A DNA stretch of 64,000 bases, taken from NCBI GenBank assembly GCA_964276095.1, contig CAXYDR010000003.1:1718040-1782039 (forward strand). The letters are read 5' to 3'. This DNA is from GCA-2733415 sp964276095. Its GTDB lineage: Bacteria; Bacteroidota; Bacteroidia; Flavobacteriales; Flavobacteriaceae. Below, piece by piece: positions 15,761-24,793 of this stretch. Position numbers and translations under genes: made by a program. Positions within the stretch are counted from its first letter, which is position 1. Every line of letters starts with the position of its first letter. The notes under the pieces were generated by a model that was not told where the DNA came from, searched no databases, and saw only the letters and a program-made list of their open reading frames with translations.

Positions 15761-16323
15761 TGACTTTACAAGAGTTAGATATTGATATAGAAAAAGTGAA
15801 TCACAGTATGGCTTCACGTGCTAAAGCTGTGACTTTGGTAATTAATCATATTGAAACTCTACCAGAGTTAATAGAGAAGGCTTTTAGTACCGATAAAAAT
15901 CATTATAAATATTGTTGGTGGCTGGAATTTTTAAATAGGCAACATATAGAAATACTTTGCCCGTTTATGATAAGTGTTTTATCAGGAGCTACTCATTTAA
16001 CCAATGATTCAGCTATTCGTCCTATAGCAAAAATAATAGAAAATTTCGCATTGAATTATTACTCTAAACAACCTAATATAATAGTGCAACAAATGATGAC
16101 GCCTTTAATCAGGGAAAAAATGGTTGAATTAGGGTTTCAATGGCTAATAGATGATACAATAAAAGTAGCCCCAAGGGCTTATTCTATGACTAGTTTGTTT
16201 CAATTAGGGAAAGATGTTGATTGGGTACACCCAGAACTTAAGTTGGTGATTGAACAGAATTATACTTCAGAAAGTGCAGCTTATAAAGCAAGAGCTAGAA
16301 TGATACTGAATAAATTGAAATAA
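15760..16323 (+). CDS. Helical protein of unknown function
   Basis: 187 residues, not assigned to a function. The sequence is strongly helical with paired amphipathic helices (SRAKAVTLVINHIETLPELI, then KYCWWLEFLNRQHIEILCPF), suggestive of a HEAT-like solenoid. There is no signal peptide or membrane segment. Small flavobacterial proteins like this are sometimes labelled adenylosuccinate lyase; I see none of that enzyme's catalytic signatures here. It overlaps the acetyltransferase gene by one base (TAATG) and is last in its operon, followed by a palindromic repeat. Confidence 0.6.
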   Translation: MTLQELDIDIEKVNHSMASRAKAVTLVINHIETLPELIEKAFSTDKNHYKYCWWLEFLNRQHIEILCPFMISVLSGATHLTNDSAIRPIAKIIENFALNYYSKQPNIIVQQMMTPLIREKMVELGFQWLIDDTIKVAPRAYSMTSLFQLGKDVDWVHPELKLVIEQNYTSESAAYKARARMILNKLK

Positions 16324-16340
16324 GTTAGATTTTAATTAAA

Positions 16341-16425
16341 GAGATGTCATTCCGATTGGATGCGAGGAATCTCAACTTGGATTCTGATATTTCTCGACGC
16401 TTATTCTTCGCTTTGTCGAAATGAC
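16341..16425. repeat. Dispersed palindromic repeat, paired arms
   Basis: The left arm is TGTCATTCCGATTGGATGCG followed by GAATCTCA. The right arm read on the minus strand begins TGTCATTTCGACAAAGCG. They face each other and the DNA could form a long hairpin between two convergent genes. Same family as 228-351. Confidence 0.75.
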
Positions 16426-16432
16426 AAAGCAA

Positions 16433-16909
16433 TTATGAATCTAACAAGTGAGATAAATCCAATTGATTGGTTTGTTTACTCGTGGAAAGCGTAATAAGAC
16501 TTTGTACACTTCCTAAATAAGGAAGTAAAGTTAATTTGGTAATGATGAATTTTTCATAGGCTTCAATATCTTCTACTACTAATTTAAGTAAGTAATCAAA
16601 ATTTCCACTTACACGATGACATTCAATTACTTCAGGGAAACTGTTAATCTCTTTCACAAATTTTTCTAAGTAACTTCTGGTATGTCCTTGAAGCGTAATA
16701 CCAATAAAAACAATCTGTTTCAGTCCTATTTTATTTTGATTCAATACTGCTACGTATTTATCAATATAATTTTCTTTTTCTAACTTTTTGATACGCTCAA
16801 AAATAGGAGTGGTAGATAAGCCTAAACTTTCAGCAATACTTTTAACCGTACGATTTGAATCCTCTTGTAGTAGTTTTAAAATTTTATGATCGATCTGGTC
16901 TAATTTCAT
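16433..16909 (-). CDS. Lrp/AsnC-family regulator, probable BkdR-type activator
   Basis: 158 residues from ATG 16909 (MKLDQIDHKIL); a longer reading to 16933 would need TTG. The N-terminal winged helix covers about residues 1-55 (LGLSTTPIFERIKKLEKENYI), followed by the AsnC/RAM effector-binding domain (GHTRSYLEKFVKE, ECHRVSGNFDYLLKLVV). It is divergent from the BCKDH E2 gene across 168 bp that contains a 15-bp Lrp-like palindrome. In Pseudomonas the Lrp-like BkdR is divergent from, and activates, the branched-chain keto acid dehydrogenase operon. The same arrangement here suggests control by branched-chain amino acids; that role is inference. Confidence 0.85.
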   Translation of the reverse strand: MKLDQIDHKILKLLQEDSNRTVKSIAESLGLSTTPIFERIKKLEKENYIDKYVAVLNQNKIGLKQIVFIGITLQGHTRSYLEKFVKEINSFPEVIECHRVSGNFDYLLKLVVEDIEAYEKFIITKLTLLPYLGSVQSLITLSTSKQTNQLDLSHLLDS

Positions 16910-16982
16910 AATAGTTGTTTTTTTGGTATCCAAGCTTAAAAGGCAAAAATAAAGAATAATACTACTTTAATTGGATTAATTG

Positions 16983-16997
16983 TAGAATAAAATTCTA
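16983..16997. promoter_or_regulatory. Lrp-type operator
   Basis: TAGAATAAAATTCTA is a 15-bp inverted repeat (TAGAAT arms, AAA centre). It fits the classical Lrp consensus YAGHAWATTWTDCTR except at two central bases. It lies 73 bp from the lrp start and 80 bp from the E2 start. Confidence 0.55.
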
Positions 16998-17026
16998 TTA
17001 TGAATTCTGTGTGTAGATTTTATAAA

Positions 17027-17054
17027 TTGATTTCATTGATTGTTTGTATCTTTA
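17027..17054 (+). promoter_or_regulatory. Promoter of the BCKDH E2 gene
   Basis: TTG at 17027-17029 and TATCTTTA at 17047-17054 are separated by 17 bp, close to the Bacteroidota TTG / TAnnTTTG consensus. The start codon follows 23 bp later. Confidence 0.5.
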
Positions 17055-17077
17055 TTCTTTTATAATTAACTATACAA

Positions 17078-18376
17078 ATGGCTACAATTGAATTGAAAAT
17101 GCCCAAAATGGGAGAGAGTATTTCTGAAGCAACTATTATTAATTGGTTGTTTCAAGTAGGAGATACTATTGATGCTGATGAAACAATTTTAGAGGTTGCT
17201 ACAGACAAGGTAGATTCTGAAGTACCGTCACCTTGTACTGGAGTTATAAAAGAAATTTTGTTTCAAGCTAATGATGTTGTTGCTGTTGGGACTGTAATGG
17301 CTATTATTGAAGCCGATGGAAGTGTTAATATAGCAGAAGGAACATCAAATAAGGGAGCTGAAACTTCTTCGTCAAAACCAAGCACATCTGGTAAAAAATC
17401 AGAAACAAATAAGTTTCAATTAAAAAATTCTCCTGACTCAGATGCGTTTTTATCGCCCTTGGTAGTGAGTATTGCTCAGAAGGAAGGGCTAACCATAGAA
17501 GAAGTGCAGAGTATTGTTGGTACTGGTACAGAAGGACGCATTCGCAAGAGTGATGTGATGAATTACGTTAGTAATAGAAAATATGCTTTACCTAGTCGTC
17601 CGCAAGCACCAGTTACACAAGCTCCGAAATCAACTTATAATGCTCCTCCAATTAAGTTTGTAGAGGGACATGATACAGTGATTGAAATGGATAGAATGCG
17701 TAAGATGATTGCTGATCATATGGTGTACTCTAAGCATACATCACCTCACGTAACTGCATATATTGAAGTTGATGTTACGAATTTAGTAAATTGGAGAAAT
17801 GAAAACAAAATCAAGTTTCAAGAAAAGTACAATGAACGTTTAACGTTCACACCAATTTTTGTTGAGGCAGTTGCAAAATCAATAGAAGAATTCCCAGGAA
17901 TTAATGCTTCTATTGATGGAAATAAAATTATTCAGTATAAAGATATAAATGTAGGTATGGCTACGGCTTTACCTAGTGGGAACTTAATTGTACCTGTTGT
18001 TAAAAATGCCGATTCAAAAGATTTATTGGCTATTGCTAAAGATGTAAATCATTTAGCAAACAGTTCAAGAAACAATTGTTTGAAACCACAAGAAATTCAA
18101 GGGAGTACATTCACTATTTCCAATGTAGGAACTTTTGGAAGTTTAATGGGAACACCAATAATTAACCAACCAGAAATTGCCATTTTAGCGATTGGAATTA
18201 TTAAAAAACGTGGTGAGGTTATTACTACAGATAAAGGAGATGAACTTGCTATTAGAAGCATGATGTATTTGTCATTGTCTTTTGATCATAGAGCTGTAGA
18301 TGGATATTTAGGAGGGTCATTCTTACGTAAAGTAGGTGATTATTTAGAACAATTTGATTTTCAGAGAGAGATTTAA
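17078..18376 (+). CDS. bkdB: Dihydrolipoamide acyltransferase, E2 of branched-chain 2-oxo acid dehydrogenase
   Basis: 432 residues. The N-terminal lipoyl domain (1-76) has the lipoylated lysine K44 in ATDKVDSEVP. A peripheral subunit-binding domain lies at about 128-166 (FLSPLVVSIAQKEGLTIEEV, GRIRKSDV). The catalytic acyltransferase domain covers about 200-432, with H404 and D408 in DHRAVDG. The protein transfers the branched acyl group from E1 to CoA. It is 802 bp upstream of the fused E1 gene, with a pentapeptide-repeat gene between. The E2 could belong to another 2-oxo acid complex; the neighbouring fused E1 and Lrp gene favour branched-chain substrates. No E3 gene is in the window. Confidence 0.88.
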   Translation: MATIELKMPKMGESISEATIINWLFQVGDTIDADETILEVATDKVDSEVPSPCTGVIKEILFQANDVVAVGTVMAIIEADGSVNIAEGTSNKGAETSSSKPSTSGKKSETNKFQLKNSPDSDAFLSPLVVSIAQKEGLTIEEVQSIVGTGTEGRIRKSDVMNYVSNRKYALPSRPQAPVTQAPKSTYNAPPIKFVEGHDTVIEMDRMRKMIADHMVYSKHTSPHVTAYIEVDVTNLVNWRNENKIKFQEKYNERLTFTPIFVEAVAKSIEEFPGINASIDGNKIIQYKDINVGMATALPSGNLIVPVVKNADSKDLLAIAKDVNHLANSSRNNCLKPQEIQGSTFTISNVGTFGSLMGTPIINQPEIAILAIGIIKKRGEVITTDKGDELAIRSMMYLSLSFDHRAVDGYLGGSFLRKVGDYLEQFDFQREI

Positions 18377-18407
18377 AAAGGAGGGTTTTAATAAGCTAAA
18401 TCTTCAA

Positions 18408-18441
18408 TGAAATGTCATTTCGGCGATAGGAGAAATCTTAT
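18408..18441. repeat. Dispersed repeat copy, single arm
   Basis: TGTCATTTCGGCGATAGGAG followed by AAATCTTA is a single-arm copy of the TGTCATTTCGAC family. A near-identical copy lies at 19068-19095. Confidence 0.65.
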
Positions 18442-18453
18442 AAAAGATAATAA

Positions 18454-19023
18454 ATGAGTAACTATATAGAAAATACAAATTTCGAAAAACAAAACTATTC
18501 TCAAGTAGCCTTAGCTAAGGGAGAATATGATAATTGTAGGTTTGTAAATTGTGTTTTTTTAGATTCGGATTTGTCTAATGTAAACTTTACAGAATGTGAG
18601 TTTCAAGATTGCGATTTGAGTAATGTCAATTTAAGACACACCGTTTTAAATGATGTTAATTTTTCAAATTGTAAACTATTAGGGTTACAGTTTAATCATT
18701 GTAGTGATTTCTTATTTTCAGTATCATTCAATGAATGTAATTTAAGTATAGCATCTTTCTATCAAGTAAAAGCTAAAGGAACCAAATTCAATACCTGTAT
18801 GCTACATCAAGTAGATTTTACAGAAGCAGAATTTACTAGTTCATTTTTTGATAATTGTGATTTTAAAGCTGCAATTTTTGAAAGAACAATGTTAGAGAAA
18901 TCAGATTTTAGGACTTCTTATAATTATGTTATAGATCCTGAGATAAATAAAATAAAAAAAGCAAAGTTCTCAATGCCCGAAGTACTTGGGTTATTAAGAA
19001 AATATAATATAGAAGTAAAATAA
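18454..19023 (+). CDS. Pentapeptide-repeat protein
   Basis: 189 residues made almost entirely of A(D/N)LXX-type pentapeptide repeats rich in Cys, Asn and Phe: CRFVNCVFLDSDLSNVNFTE, CDLSNVNLRH, TMLEKSDFRTS. The predicted fold is a right-handed quadrilateral beta-helix. The C-terminal end YVIDPEINKIKKAKFSMPEV is the usual capping sequence seen in Qnr/McbG-like members. Qnr-type proteins mimic DNA and protect gyrase, but function cannot be inferred from the fold alone. The gene sits between the E2 and E1 genes of the dehydrogenase complex, flanked by dispersed repeats on both sides, so it may be an insertion. Confidence 0.88.
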   Translation: MSNYIENTNFEKQNYSQVALAKGEYDNCRFVNCVFLDSDLSNVNFTECEFQDCDLSNVNLRHTVLNDVNFSNCKLLGLQFNHCSDFLFSVSFNECNLSIASFYQVKAKGTKFNTCMLHQVDFTEAEFTSSFFDNCDFKAAIFERTMLEKSDFRTSYNYVIDPEINKIKKAKFSMPEVLGLLRKYNIEVK

Positions 19024-19064
19024 GATTAATTATTGTAGAATTTCGATTATTGATTGAAGAGGTT

Positions 19065-19160
19065 ATTTGTCATTTCGACGATAGGAGAAATCTCACAAGA
19101 TAAAAAGTTAGGATGAGGGGAATAAAATACCCTCACCTCAATCCTCTCCCTAGGGAGAGG
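19065..19160. repeat. Dispersed repeat copy plus an 18-bp perfect palindrome
   Basis: TTGTCATTTCGACGATAGGA followed by GAAATCTCACAAG is a single-arm copy of the family. It is followed by CCTCTCCCTAGGGAGAGG (19143-19160), a perfect 18-bp palindrome preceded by CCCTCACCTCAAT, a second repeat type. Both lie just before the E1 gene. Confidence 0.75.
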
Positions 19161-19178
19161 AAGTAAAAAAATAATACC

Positions 19179-21257
19179 ATGGAAACGAAAGAAATAATGA
19201 ATCAAAAGCAACTAGCAAAGGAAACATTACAAAAAGGGTTCGCTAACTTATGTACAGCAAAAGCAATGGCGACTTTGTACGAGGACAACTTTAAGTTAGT
19301 GTCTAAGTATGTGCATGCAACATCAAGAGGTCATGAAGCTATTCAAACAGCTTTAGGAATGCAATTATTACCTCAAGATTATGCTTTTCCATACTATAGA
19401 GATGATGCTATGTTGTTGGCTTTTGGAATGCAACCATATGATTTAATGTTGCAGTTATTAGCTAAAAAAGACGATCCGTTTTCAGGAGGAAGAACCTATT
19501 ATTGTCATCCAAGTTTAAACGATGTTGATAAACCAAAAATACCACATCAGTCTTCTGCAACAGGTATGCAAGCTATTCCTGCAACAGGAGTTGCAATGGG
19601 ATTTTGGTATAAAGAAAATATTGATATAGACGACAAATCACTTGCAGACAAACCAGTAGCGGTATGTAGTTTAGGAGATGCATCTGTAACCGAAGGAGAA
19701 ATATCTGAAGCGTTCCAAATGGCAGCTTTAAAGCAATTGCCTATTTTGTATTTAGTACAAGATAATGGCTGGGATATTTCAGCTAATGCAGAAGAAACAA
19801 GAGCGCAAGATGCTTTTGAATATGCAAGAGGATTCAACGGTTTAGAAGCCATGACAATTGATGGTGCTAATTTTACAGAATCTTATGAGGCAGTAGAAAA
19901 AGCGCTAAAAATAATAAGAGAAGAACGTAGACCAGTATTGTTACATGCAAAAGTTCCGTTATTAAATCACCATACTTCTGGTGTACGAATGGAATGGTAC
20001 CGTGATGATTTAGAAGAAGCTCGTTCTCGTGATCCATATCCAGTATTACAAAAACAATTATTAGAAGCAGGATTTACTCAAGAAGAAGTAGATGCAATTG
20101 AAGCAGATGTAATAGCTAAGGTAAAGTCTGATTTTGAGAGGGCTTTAAAAGCTGAAGATCCTTCACCAGCAGATTTATTTACGCATGATTTTGCACCAAC
20201 ACCTATTACTGAAGAAACAGGAGTGAGAGCCCCTGCTGACAAAGAAGAGGTTGTAATGGTTGATTGTGCTTTGTTTGCAGTTGAAGAAATAATGCGCGAG
20301 CATAAAGAATGTTTACTATACGGTCAAGATGTAGGAGGTAGACTAGGAGGTGTGTTTAGAGAAGCGGCTACGTTAGCTCAAAAATTTGGAGATGAACGTG
20401 TATTCAATACTCCAATTCAAGAAGCATTTATTGTTGGTTCTACTGTAGGGATGTCGGCAGCAGGATTAAAACCAATTGTTGAGGTTCAATTTGCCGATTA
20501 TATTTTCCCAGGTATCAACCAATTATTTACTGAGGTAAGTAGAAGTTGTTATTTATCAAATGGTAAATGGCCAATATCTATGATTTTACGTATTCCTATT
20601 GGTGCGTATGGTAGTGGAGGTCCGTATCATTCATCTTCTATAGAATCTATTTTAACTAATATTAGAGGAATTAAAATTGCGTATCCAAGTAATGGAGCCG
20701 ATTTAAAAGGAATGCTAAAAGCAGCTTATCATGATCCGAATCCGGTAGTGTTCTTGGAACACAAAGGATTGTATTGGTCAAAAGTAAAAGGAACTGATGC
20801 AGCAAGAACTATTGAGCCAGCTGAAGATTATATTTTACCTTTAGGAAAAGCGAATACAATACAAGAAATCTGGAAACAGGATGAAGAAGAAACCATGACT
20901 GTAGTCACTTACGGAATGGGAGTGCATTGGGCGTTAAATGCAACTAAAGACTTAAAAGAAAATGTTGAAATAATCGATTTACGTACCTTATATCCGTTAG
21001 ATGAAGAAGCTATTTTGGCGTCTGTTAAAAAGACAAAAAAATGTTTAATTGTAACAGAAGAACCAACTAATAATTCTTTTGGAAGAGCCTTAAGTGGATT
21101 GGTGCAAGAGAAATGTTTTAAATATTTAGATGCGCCAGTTATGACTATTGGTAGTGAGAATATGCCAGCTATACCGTTAAACTCGGTGCTAGAAGAAACT
21201 ATGATTCCTTCTACTGAAAAGGTTAAAGTGAAGATTGAGGAGTTGTTAGCGTATTAA
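19179..21257 (+). CDS. Branched-chain 2-oxo acid dehydrogenase E1, fused alpha-beta subunit
   Basis: 692 residues combining E1 alpha (about 1-340) and E1 beta (about 355-692) in one chain, a common Bacteroidota arrangement. The thiamine diphosphate motif is GDASVTEG (166-173) through N196. RDPYPVLQKQLLEAG marks the end of the alpha part. Beta landmarks are LYGQDVGGRLGGVFR, EAFIVGSTVGMSAAG, VQFADYIFPGINQ and PLDEEAIL. It decarboxylates branched-chain 2-oxo acids and loads the E2 lipoyl group. The rest of the complex is E2 at 17078; E3 must be encoded elsewhere. A terminator follows. Confidence 0.93.
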   Translation: METKEIMNQKQLAKETLQKGFANLCTAKAMATLYEDNFKLVSKYVHATSRGHEAIQTALGMQLLPQDYAFPYYRDDAMLLAFGMQPYDLMLQLLAKKDDPFSGGRTYYCHPSLNDVDKPKIPHQSSATGMQAIPATGVAMGFWYKENIDIDDKSLADKPVAVCSLGDASVTEGEISEAFQMAALKQLPILYLVQDNGWDISANAEETRAQDAFEYARGFNGLEAMTIDGANFTESYEAVEKALKIIREERRPVLLHAKVPLLNHHTSGVRMEWYRDDLEEARSRDPYPVLQKQLLEAGFTQEEVDAIEADVIAKVKSDFERALKAEDPSPADLFTHDFAPTPITEETGVRAPADKEEVVMVDCALFAVEEIMREHKECLLYGQDVGGRLGGVFREAATLAQKFGDERVFNTPIQEAFIVGSTVGMSAAGLKPIVEVQFADYIFPGINQLFTEVSRSCYLSNGKWPISMILRIPIGAYGSGGPYHSSSIESILTNIRGIKIAYPSNGADLKGMLKAAYHDPNPVVFLEHKGLYWSKVKGTDAARTIEPAEDYILPLGKANTIQEIWKQDEEETMTVVTYGMGVHWALNATKDLKENVEIIDLRTLYPLDEEAILASVKKTKKCLIVTEEPTNNSFGRALSGLVQEKCFKYLDAPVMTIGSENMPAIPLNSVLEETMIPSTEKVKVKIEELLAY

Positions 21258-21280
21258 GAATATTAGATTATTAGAATTAA

Positions 21281-21311
21281 TAAAGGCTACTCGGTTTGAG
21301 TAGCCTTTGCT
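21281..21311. terminator. Rho-independent terminator after E1
   Basis: AAAGGCTACTC-GGTTT-GAGTAGCCTTT forms an 11-bp stem with a 5-nt loop, 26 bp after the E1 stop. Only a short T tract follows. Confidence 0.8.
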
Positions 21312-21365
21312 GTTTTATGAAAGTTATTCCAAAGAATCCGTTGGCTTAATGATTAAAGAATTGTG

Positions 21366-22799
21366 TTATTTGCACAAGTTATACTCATCTACTATTTGTT
21401 TTAGGTTTTCTGGATTACTTAAGTCAAACTCCTTATTTTTTATATCAGCTGATAAGCTTTTACAATTAGAAATGAATTTTGATAAAGCGTCAGAAATTCT
21501 ATCATTTTTTCTAGTGTCTATCATGAAGCCAATTTCTTTATCGGAAAATTTAAGTATATATAAATTATCTTCTCCAGGTTTAGATAGAACCATGTTTTCT
21601 CCTGCTTTATGTATTGCCTTATAGAAATAAGAGTTGTCAAAACCTAAGTTAGTAGCATTGGATATTTTCTTTAATGCGTTTCCTTTAGTTTTCATACTAT
21701 AAAAACATTTTTCTTCTCCTTCATCAGTTGCGCAAAATGTAGCTTTGCTTCTTGCGGTAAACTTTTTAAAGCGAGGTCTGCCTTTGTCGTTTAGATATTT
21801 TACACTTACAAATTTCCCGTATTTGTCTATATGGTTCATATCATACAAATTACTTTCTTGTTGAGCAGGATTTAATTCTAACTTTTCAAAAATAGCATAG
21901 ACCGTACCGCTGTATGTTTTTCCATCTTTATCAGTAATACTCCCTGGAACTCCATATAAGTTAATACTACTTTCTTTAGCTACTGCTACTTTTGCACTAT
22001 GTAATTTTTTATTATATGTTTTTGCTTCATGTCCAAAATGGTATCCTCGTCCTATAAGTTCTTCTACAAATAATTGTGCAAATTGTCTAGAGAACCTACC
22101 TGTCATCATAGTTCTAGATCCATAATCAAATTCAAAATCTTCGTTAGTATACGTATTAGCATTGACTTTGGTACAAGTAGTACATCCTTTAGCTGTAGCT
22201 ACAGTAATACGATCTAAATCGGTAATACTATAACTGTTATTATTGTAATGTGCCCTACCAACAATTTTGGTTCCTTGTGAGCCTCCAAAAACTACTAATC
22301 CATCATCTTTTACAAACGGATTGTAACGGCCTACTTTTGCTTTTCTCTCTTCAGTATCTGCATTGGCAGTAACCACAGCCTTCATATATTTATCGCTCAA
22401 GTTTTCACGATTTTCAGCAAAAAACTCAGCTACTTTGCCCATTTTTAAACTGCTATTATCGAACAATTCGTATTTGTCTTTTAGTAACCTAATAATAAGT
22501 TTGGTAACGCTAAAAGAAGTAGTGACTACTTCATAGGGTATTTCAGTTTTCTTCCCATCTGCAGATATTAATTCTAACCACTGAAATCCATCAATTGCAT
22601 TAGCATCTAATCCGTGAAAAACAACATCAAAAGCTTTCTCTCCAGATAAGGTAGAAAATTTGTAATTATTTCTGATTTTGGTGTTTACTTTAGCGATTTC
22701 ATTACCGTCAAAAGAAATCACCTCCTTTTTGATTTTAATTTTTTGACTAAAAACTACAAGTGGAGCGATTAATATTAAGGTAAAAAATAATTTTCTCAT
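21366..22799 (-). CDS. Secreted protein of unknown function
   Basis: 477 residues with a clear signal peptide (MRKLFFTLILIAPLVVFSQ). There are no membrane segments afterwards and no T9SS tail. The mature part has short beta-rich segments (DGLVVFGGSQGTKIVGRAHY, YSITDLDRITVATAKGCTTC, NLYILKFSDKEIGFMID) and a C-terminal helical stretch ending YNLCK. I do not recognise a family. It stands alone, convergent with the E1 gene and upstream of the cytochrome peroxidase on the same strand but 200 bp or more away. Confidence 0.8.
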   Translation of the reverse strand: MRKLFFTLILIAPLVVFSQKIKIKKEVISFDGNEIAKVNTKIRNNYKFSTLSGEKAFDVVFHGLDANAIDGFQWLELISADGKKTEIPYEVVTTSFSVTKLIIRLLKDKYELFDNSSLKMGKVAEFFAENRENLSDKYMKAVVTANADTEERKAKVGRYNPFVKDDGLVVFGGSQGTKIVGRAHYNNNSYSITDLDRITVATAKGCTTCTKVNANTYTNEDFEFDYGSRTMMTGRFSRQFAQLFVEELIGRGYHFGHEAKTYNKKLHSAKVAVAKESSINLYGVPGSITDKDGKTYSGTVYAIFEKLELNPAQQESNLYDMNHIDKYGKFVSVKYLNDKGRPRFKKFTARSKATFCATDEGEEKCFYSMKTKGNALKKISNATNLGFDNSYFYKAIHKAGENMVLSKPGEDNLYILKFSDKEIGFMIDTRKNDRISDALSKFISNCKSLSADIKNKEFDLSNPENLKQIVDEYNLCK

Positions 22800-23013
22800 A
22801 ATACGTATTAAAGTTTAATGTCCTGAAACTAATTCAGAATCACTTATTTGTGTGAAAATACAATAAAAAAACAGTCTATAAATATTTAAAAAATCAAACA
22901 TTTCATGAAACCCTGTATTTGTCTTCTTGAAATTTCAATTTAAGATAATTAAGAATGTTAATTAGATATATTTTGTTAATTGTTATCCTGTGAGATAAAT
23001 ACTGGAATAAGCT

Positions 23014-23985
23014 TCAACTCTTTTTATCCTGATACGGAATATTTTTATCTGTAAGGGAGTGTAGAAAGTTTACCAAGTCTTCTTTTTGTTGACCTGAGAG
23101 ATTTAAAGGTTTTACCATTAAGCTGTCTATATTTACTGGTTTTTTTACAAAATCATAAGGGTTGCTGTAAAAATCAATTACTTCTTCAAGAGTATTAAAT
23201 TTCCCATCATGCATATATGGAGCAGTAAGAGCTACGTTCCTTAAACCAGGAACTTTAAATTTACCAATATCACTAGAGTCTTTAGTAATGTCATACCTAC
23301 CCATATCTTTTAAGGTAATACCATCGTACAAACCAATGTTTCTAAATTCATCGCCAGTAAAATCAGGACCAAAATGACAATCGAAACATTTAAATTCATC
23401 AGATAAAAAGAGGTTTCTCCCTCTTTGCTGTGAAGGACTCATGGCAAGGGTATCTACATCACTCATCCAAAGATCGTGTGGTGCGCTACCATCGCTCTCT
23501 AAACTTCGCTGAAATTCTGCTAAGGCATTGGTAATATTATCTTTATTAGGTTCGGTGTGGTATATTTTTTTGAATAAGTTAAAATATGCTTTGTTAATCT
23601 GTACTCTTTTTACGGCTTCCGTAAACGGCAAATTCATTTCTACTGGATTTTCTATAGGCATACTTGCTTGCTCTTCTAAAGAAGCTGCTCTACCATCATG
23701 AAAGAAAAATGAACGACTAGCCATATTCATAACCGAAGGAGTGTTTCGATTTCCTAAACTATCATTAACTCCTATAGAAAATGATTTATTGTCGGCAAAA
23801 GCAAATTTTGGTTGATGGCAATCTGCACACGAAATAGAATTGTCTAGGGAAAGGATTGGGTCAAAAAACAACTTTTCTCCGAGAGCTACTTTAGTAGTAA
23901 TATAATCTTTTTGTAGGCTTGTTTTTTGTTTTTGACTACAAGAAAAGAAGAGTAAAATGAATGATAGATAAAGTATGTTTTTCAT
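23014..23985 (-). CDS. Di-haem cytochrome c peroxidase (CcpA/MauG family) lipoprotein
   Basis: 323 residues. The N-terminus MKNILYLSFILLFFSC has a lipobox with C16, so the protein is probably anchored in the periplasm. Two haem c sites are visible: C53-x-x-C56-H57 (CADCH) and C200-x-x-C203-H204 (CFDCH). NTPSVMNMASRSFFFHDGRA and PGLRNVALTAPYMHDGKF are family motifs with the distal haem ligand region. It reduces H2O2 with electrons from cytochromes or related donors; some members instead modify proteins (MauG). It is a single gene with no obvious operon partner. Confidence 0.92.
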   Translation of the reverse strand: MKNILYLSFILLFFSCSQKQKTSLQKDYITTKVALGEKLFFDPILSLDNSISCADCHQPKFAFADNKSFSIGVNDSLGNRNTPSVMNMASRSFFFHDGRAASLEEQASMPIENPVEMNLPFTEAVKRVQINKAYFNLFKKIYHTEPNKDNITNALAEFQRSLESDGSAPHDLWMSDVDTLAMSPSQQRGRNLFLSDEFKCFDCHFGPDFTGDEFRNIGLYDGITLKDMGRYDITKDSSDIGKFKVPGLRNVALTAPYMHDGKFNTLEEVIDFYSNPYDFVKKPVNIDSLMVKPLNLSGQQKEDLVNFLHSLTDKNIPYQDKKS

Positions 23986-24067
23986 ACTTCAAAAATACGT
24001 AAGACTTTGAAGAAACTAAGTGATATATGTTACATAAATATAAGCTGAATTAATTTTAAATATATTT

Positions 24068-24793
24068 TTATAAACTCAGACGTTCTTTAAAACTTTGGCT
24101 TTGTCTTCTAGACACCTCTACATCCACACCATTTATCATTTCTAATTTAAGTTTTCCACTAAACCATGGAATAACATTTTTTATATGATTTGTATTAATA
24201 ATTTGCTGTCTGTTAGCTCTAAAATAATTGTTATTAGGTAGTTTTTCTTCTACTTGGTTTAACGATTTGTAGAGTAGAGGTTTGTTGTTGTCGAAATAGA
24301 CCCGAGTATAATTTCCGACGATTTCAAATAAGGTGATATTTTCAATTTTCACCAACCAACATTGCTCTCCATCTTTAATGAAAATCTGACTATTCTCATT
24401 CAGTTTTTCTATAGGAGATTCAGATATTTTACGATCACTTAGTCGTTTAGTGATTTTGTCAATAGCTGATTCAAATCGCTTTGAATTAATAGGCTTCATT
24501 AGATAATCTAACGCATTGTATTCAAAAGATTTTATAGCATATTCATCAAAGGCAGTGGTGAAAATAACCATAGGAGATTCGTCCAATTCTTCTAACAACT
24601 GAAAGCCATCTTTCTCAGGCATGTTAATATCTAAAAACAGTAAGTCAGGTTTAGTTTCTTTAATTAAAACCACGCCTTCATCTACATTTTCAGCCTCTCC
24701 TAAGATGTTAATATTAGGGAATTCTTTAATTAACTCTTTCAGTTCATTTCTTGCTAAACGAGAATCTTCTACTATAACAGCATTGATATTCAT
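24068..24793 (-). CDS. LytTR-family response regulator
   Basis: 241 residues. The receiver domain covers about residues 1-120: acidic pocket E9-D10, phospho-acceptor D55 in LLFLDINMP, and the conserved Lys in DYLMKPI. The C-terminal LytTR DNA-binding domain covers about 140-241 (FEIVGNYTRVYF, FRANRQQIINTNHI, VEVSRRQSQSFKERL). LytTR proteins bind paired direct repeats about 21 bp apart. The gene overlaps the sensor kinase gene by 4 bp. Candidate binding sites of that geometry occur upstream of the surface-protein genes at 31.6, 33.2, 39.2 and 41.6 kb, so it may control them; that link is inference. Confidence 0.93.
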   Translation of the reverse strand: MNINAVIVEDSRLARNELKELIKEFPNINILGEAENVDEGVVLIKETKPDLLFLDINMPEKDGFQLLEELDESPMVIFTTAFDEYAIKSFEYNALDYLMKPINSKRFESAIDKITKRLSDRKISESPIEKLNENSQIFIKDGEQCWLVKIENITLFEIVGNYTRVYFDNNKPLLYKSLNQVEEKLPNNNYFRANRQQIINTNHIKNVIPWFSGKLKLEMINGVDVEVSRRQSQSFKERLSL

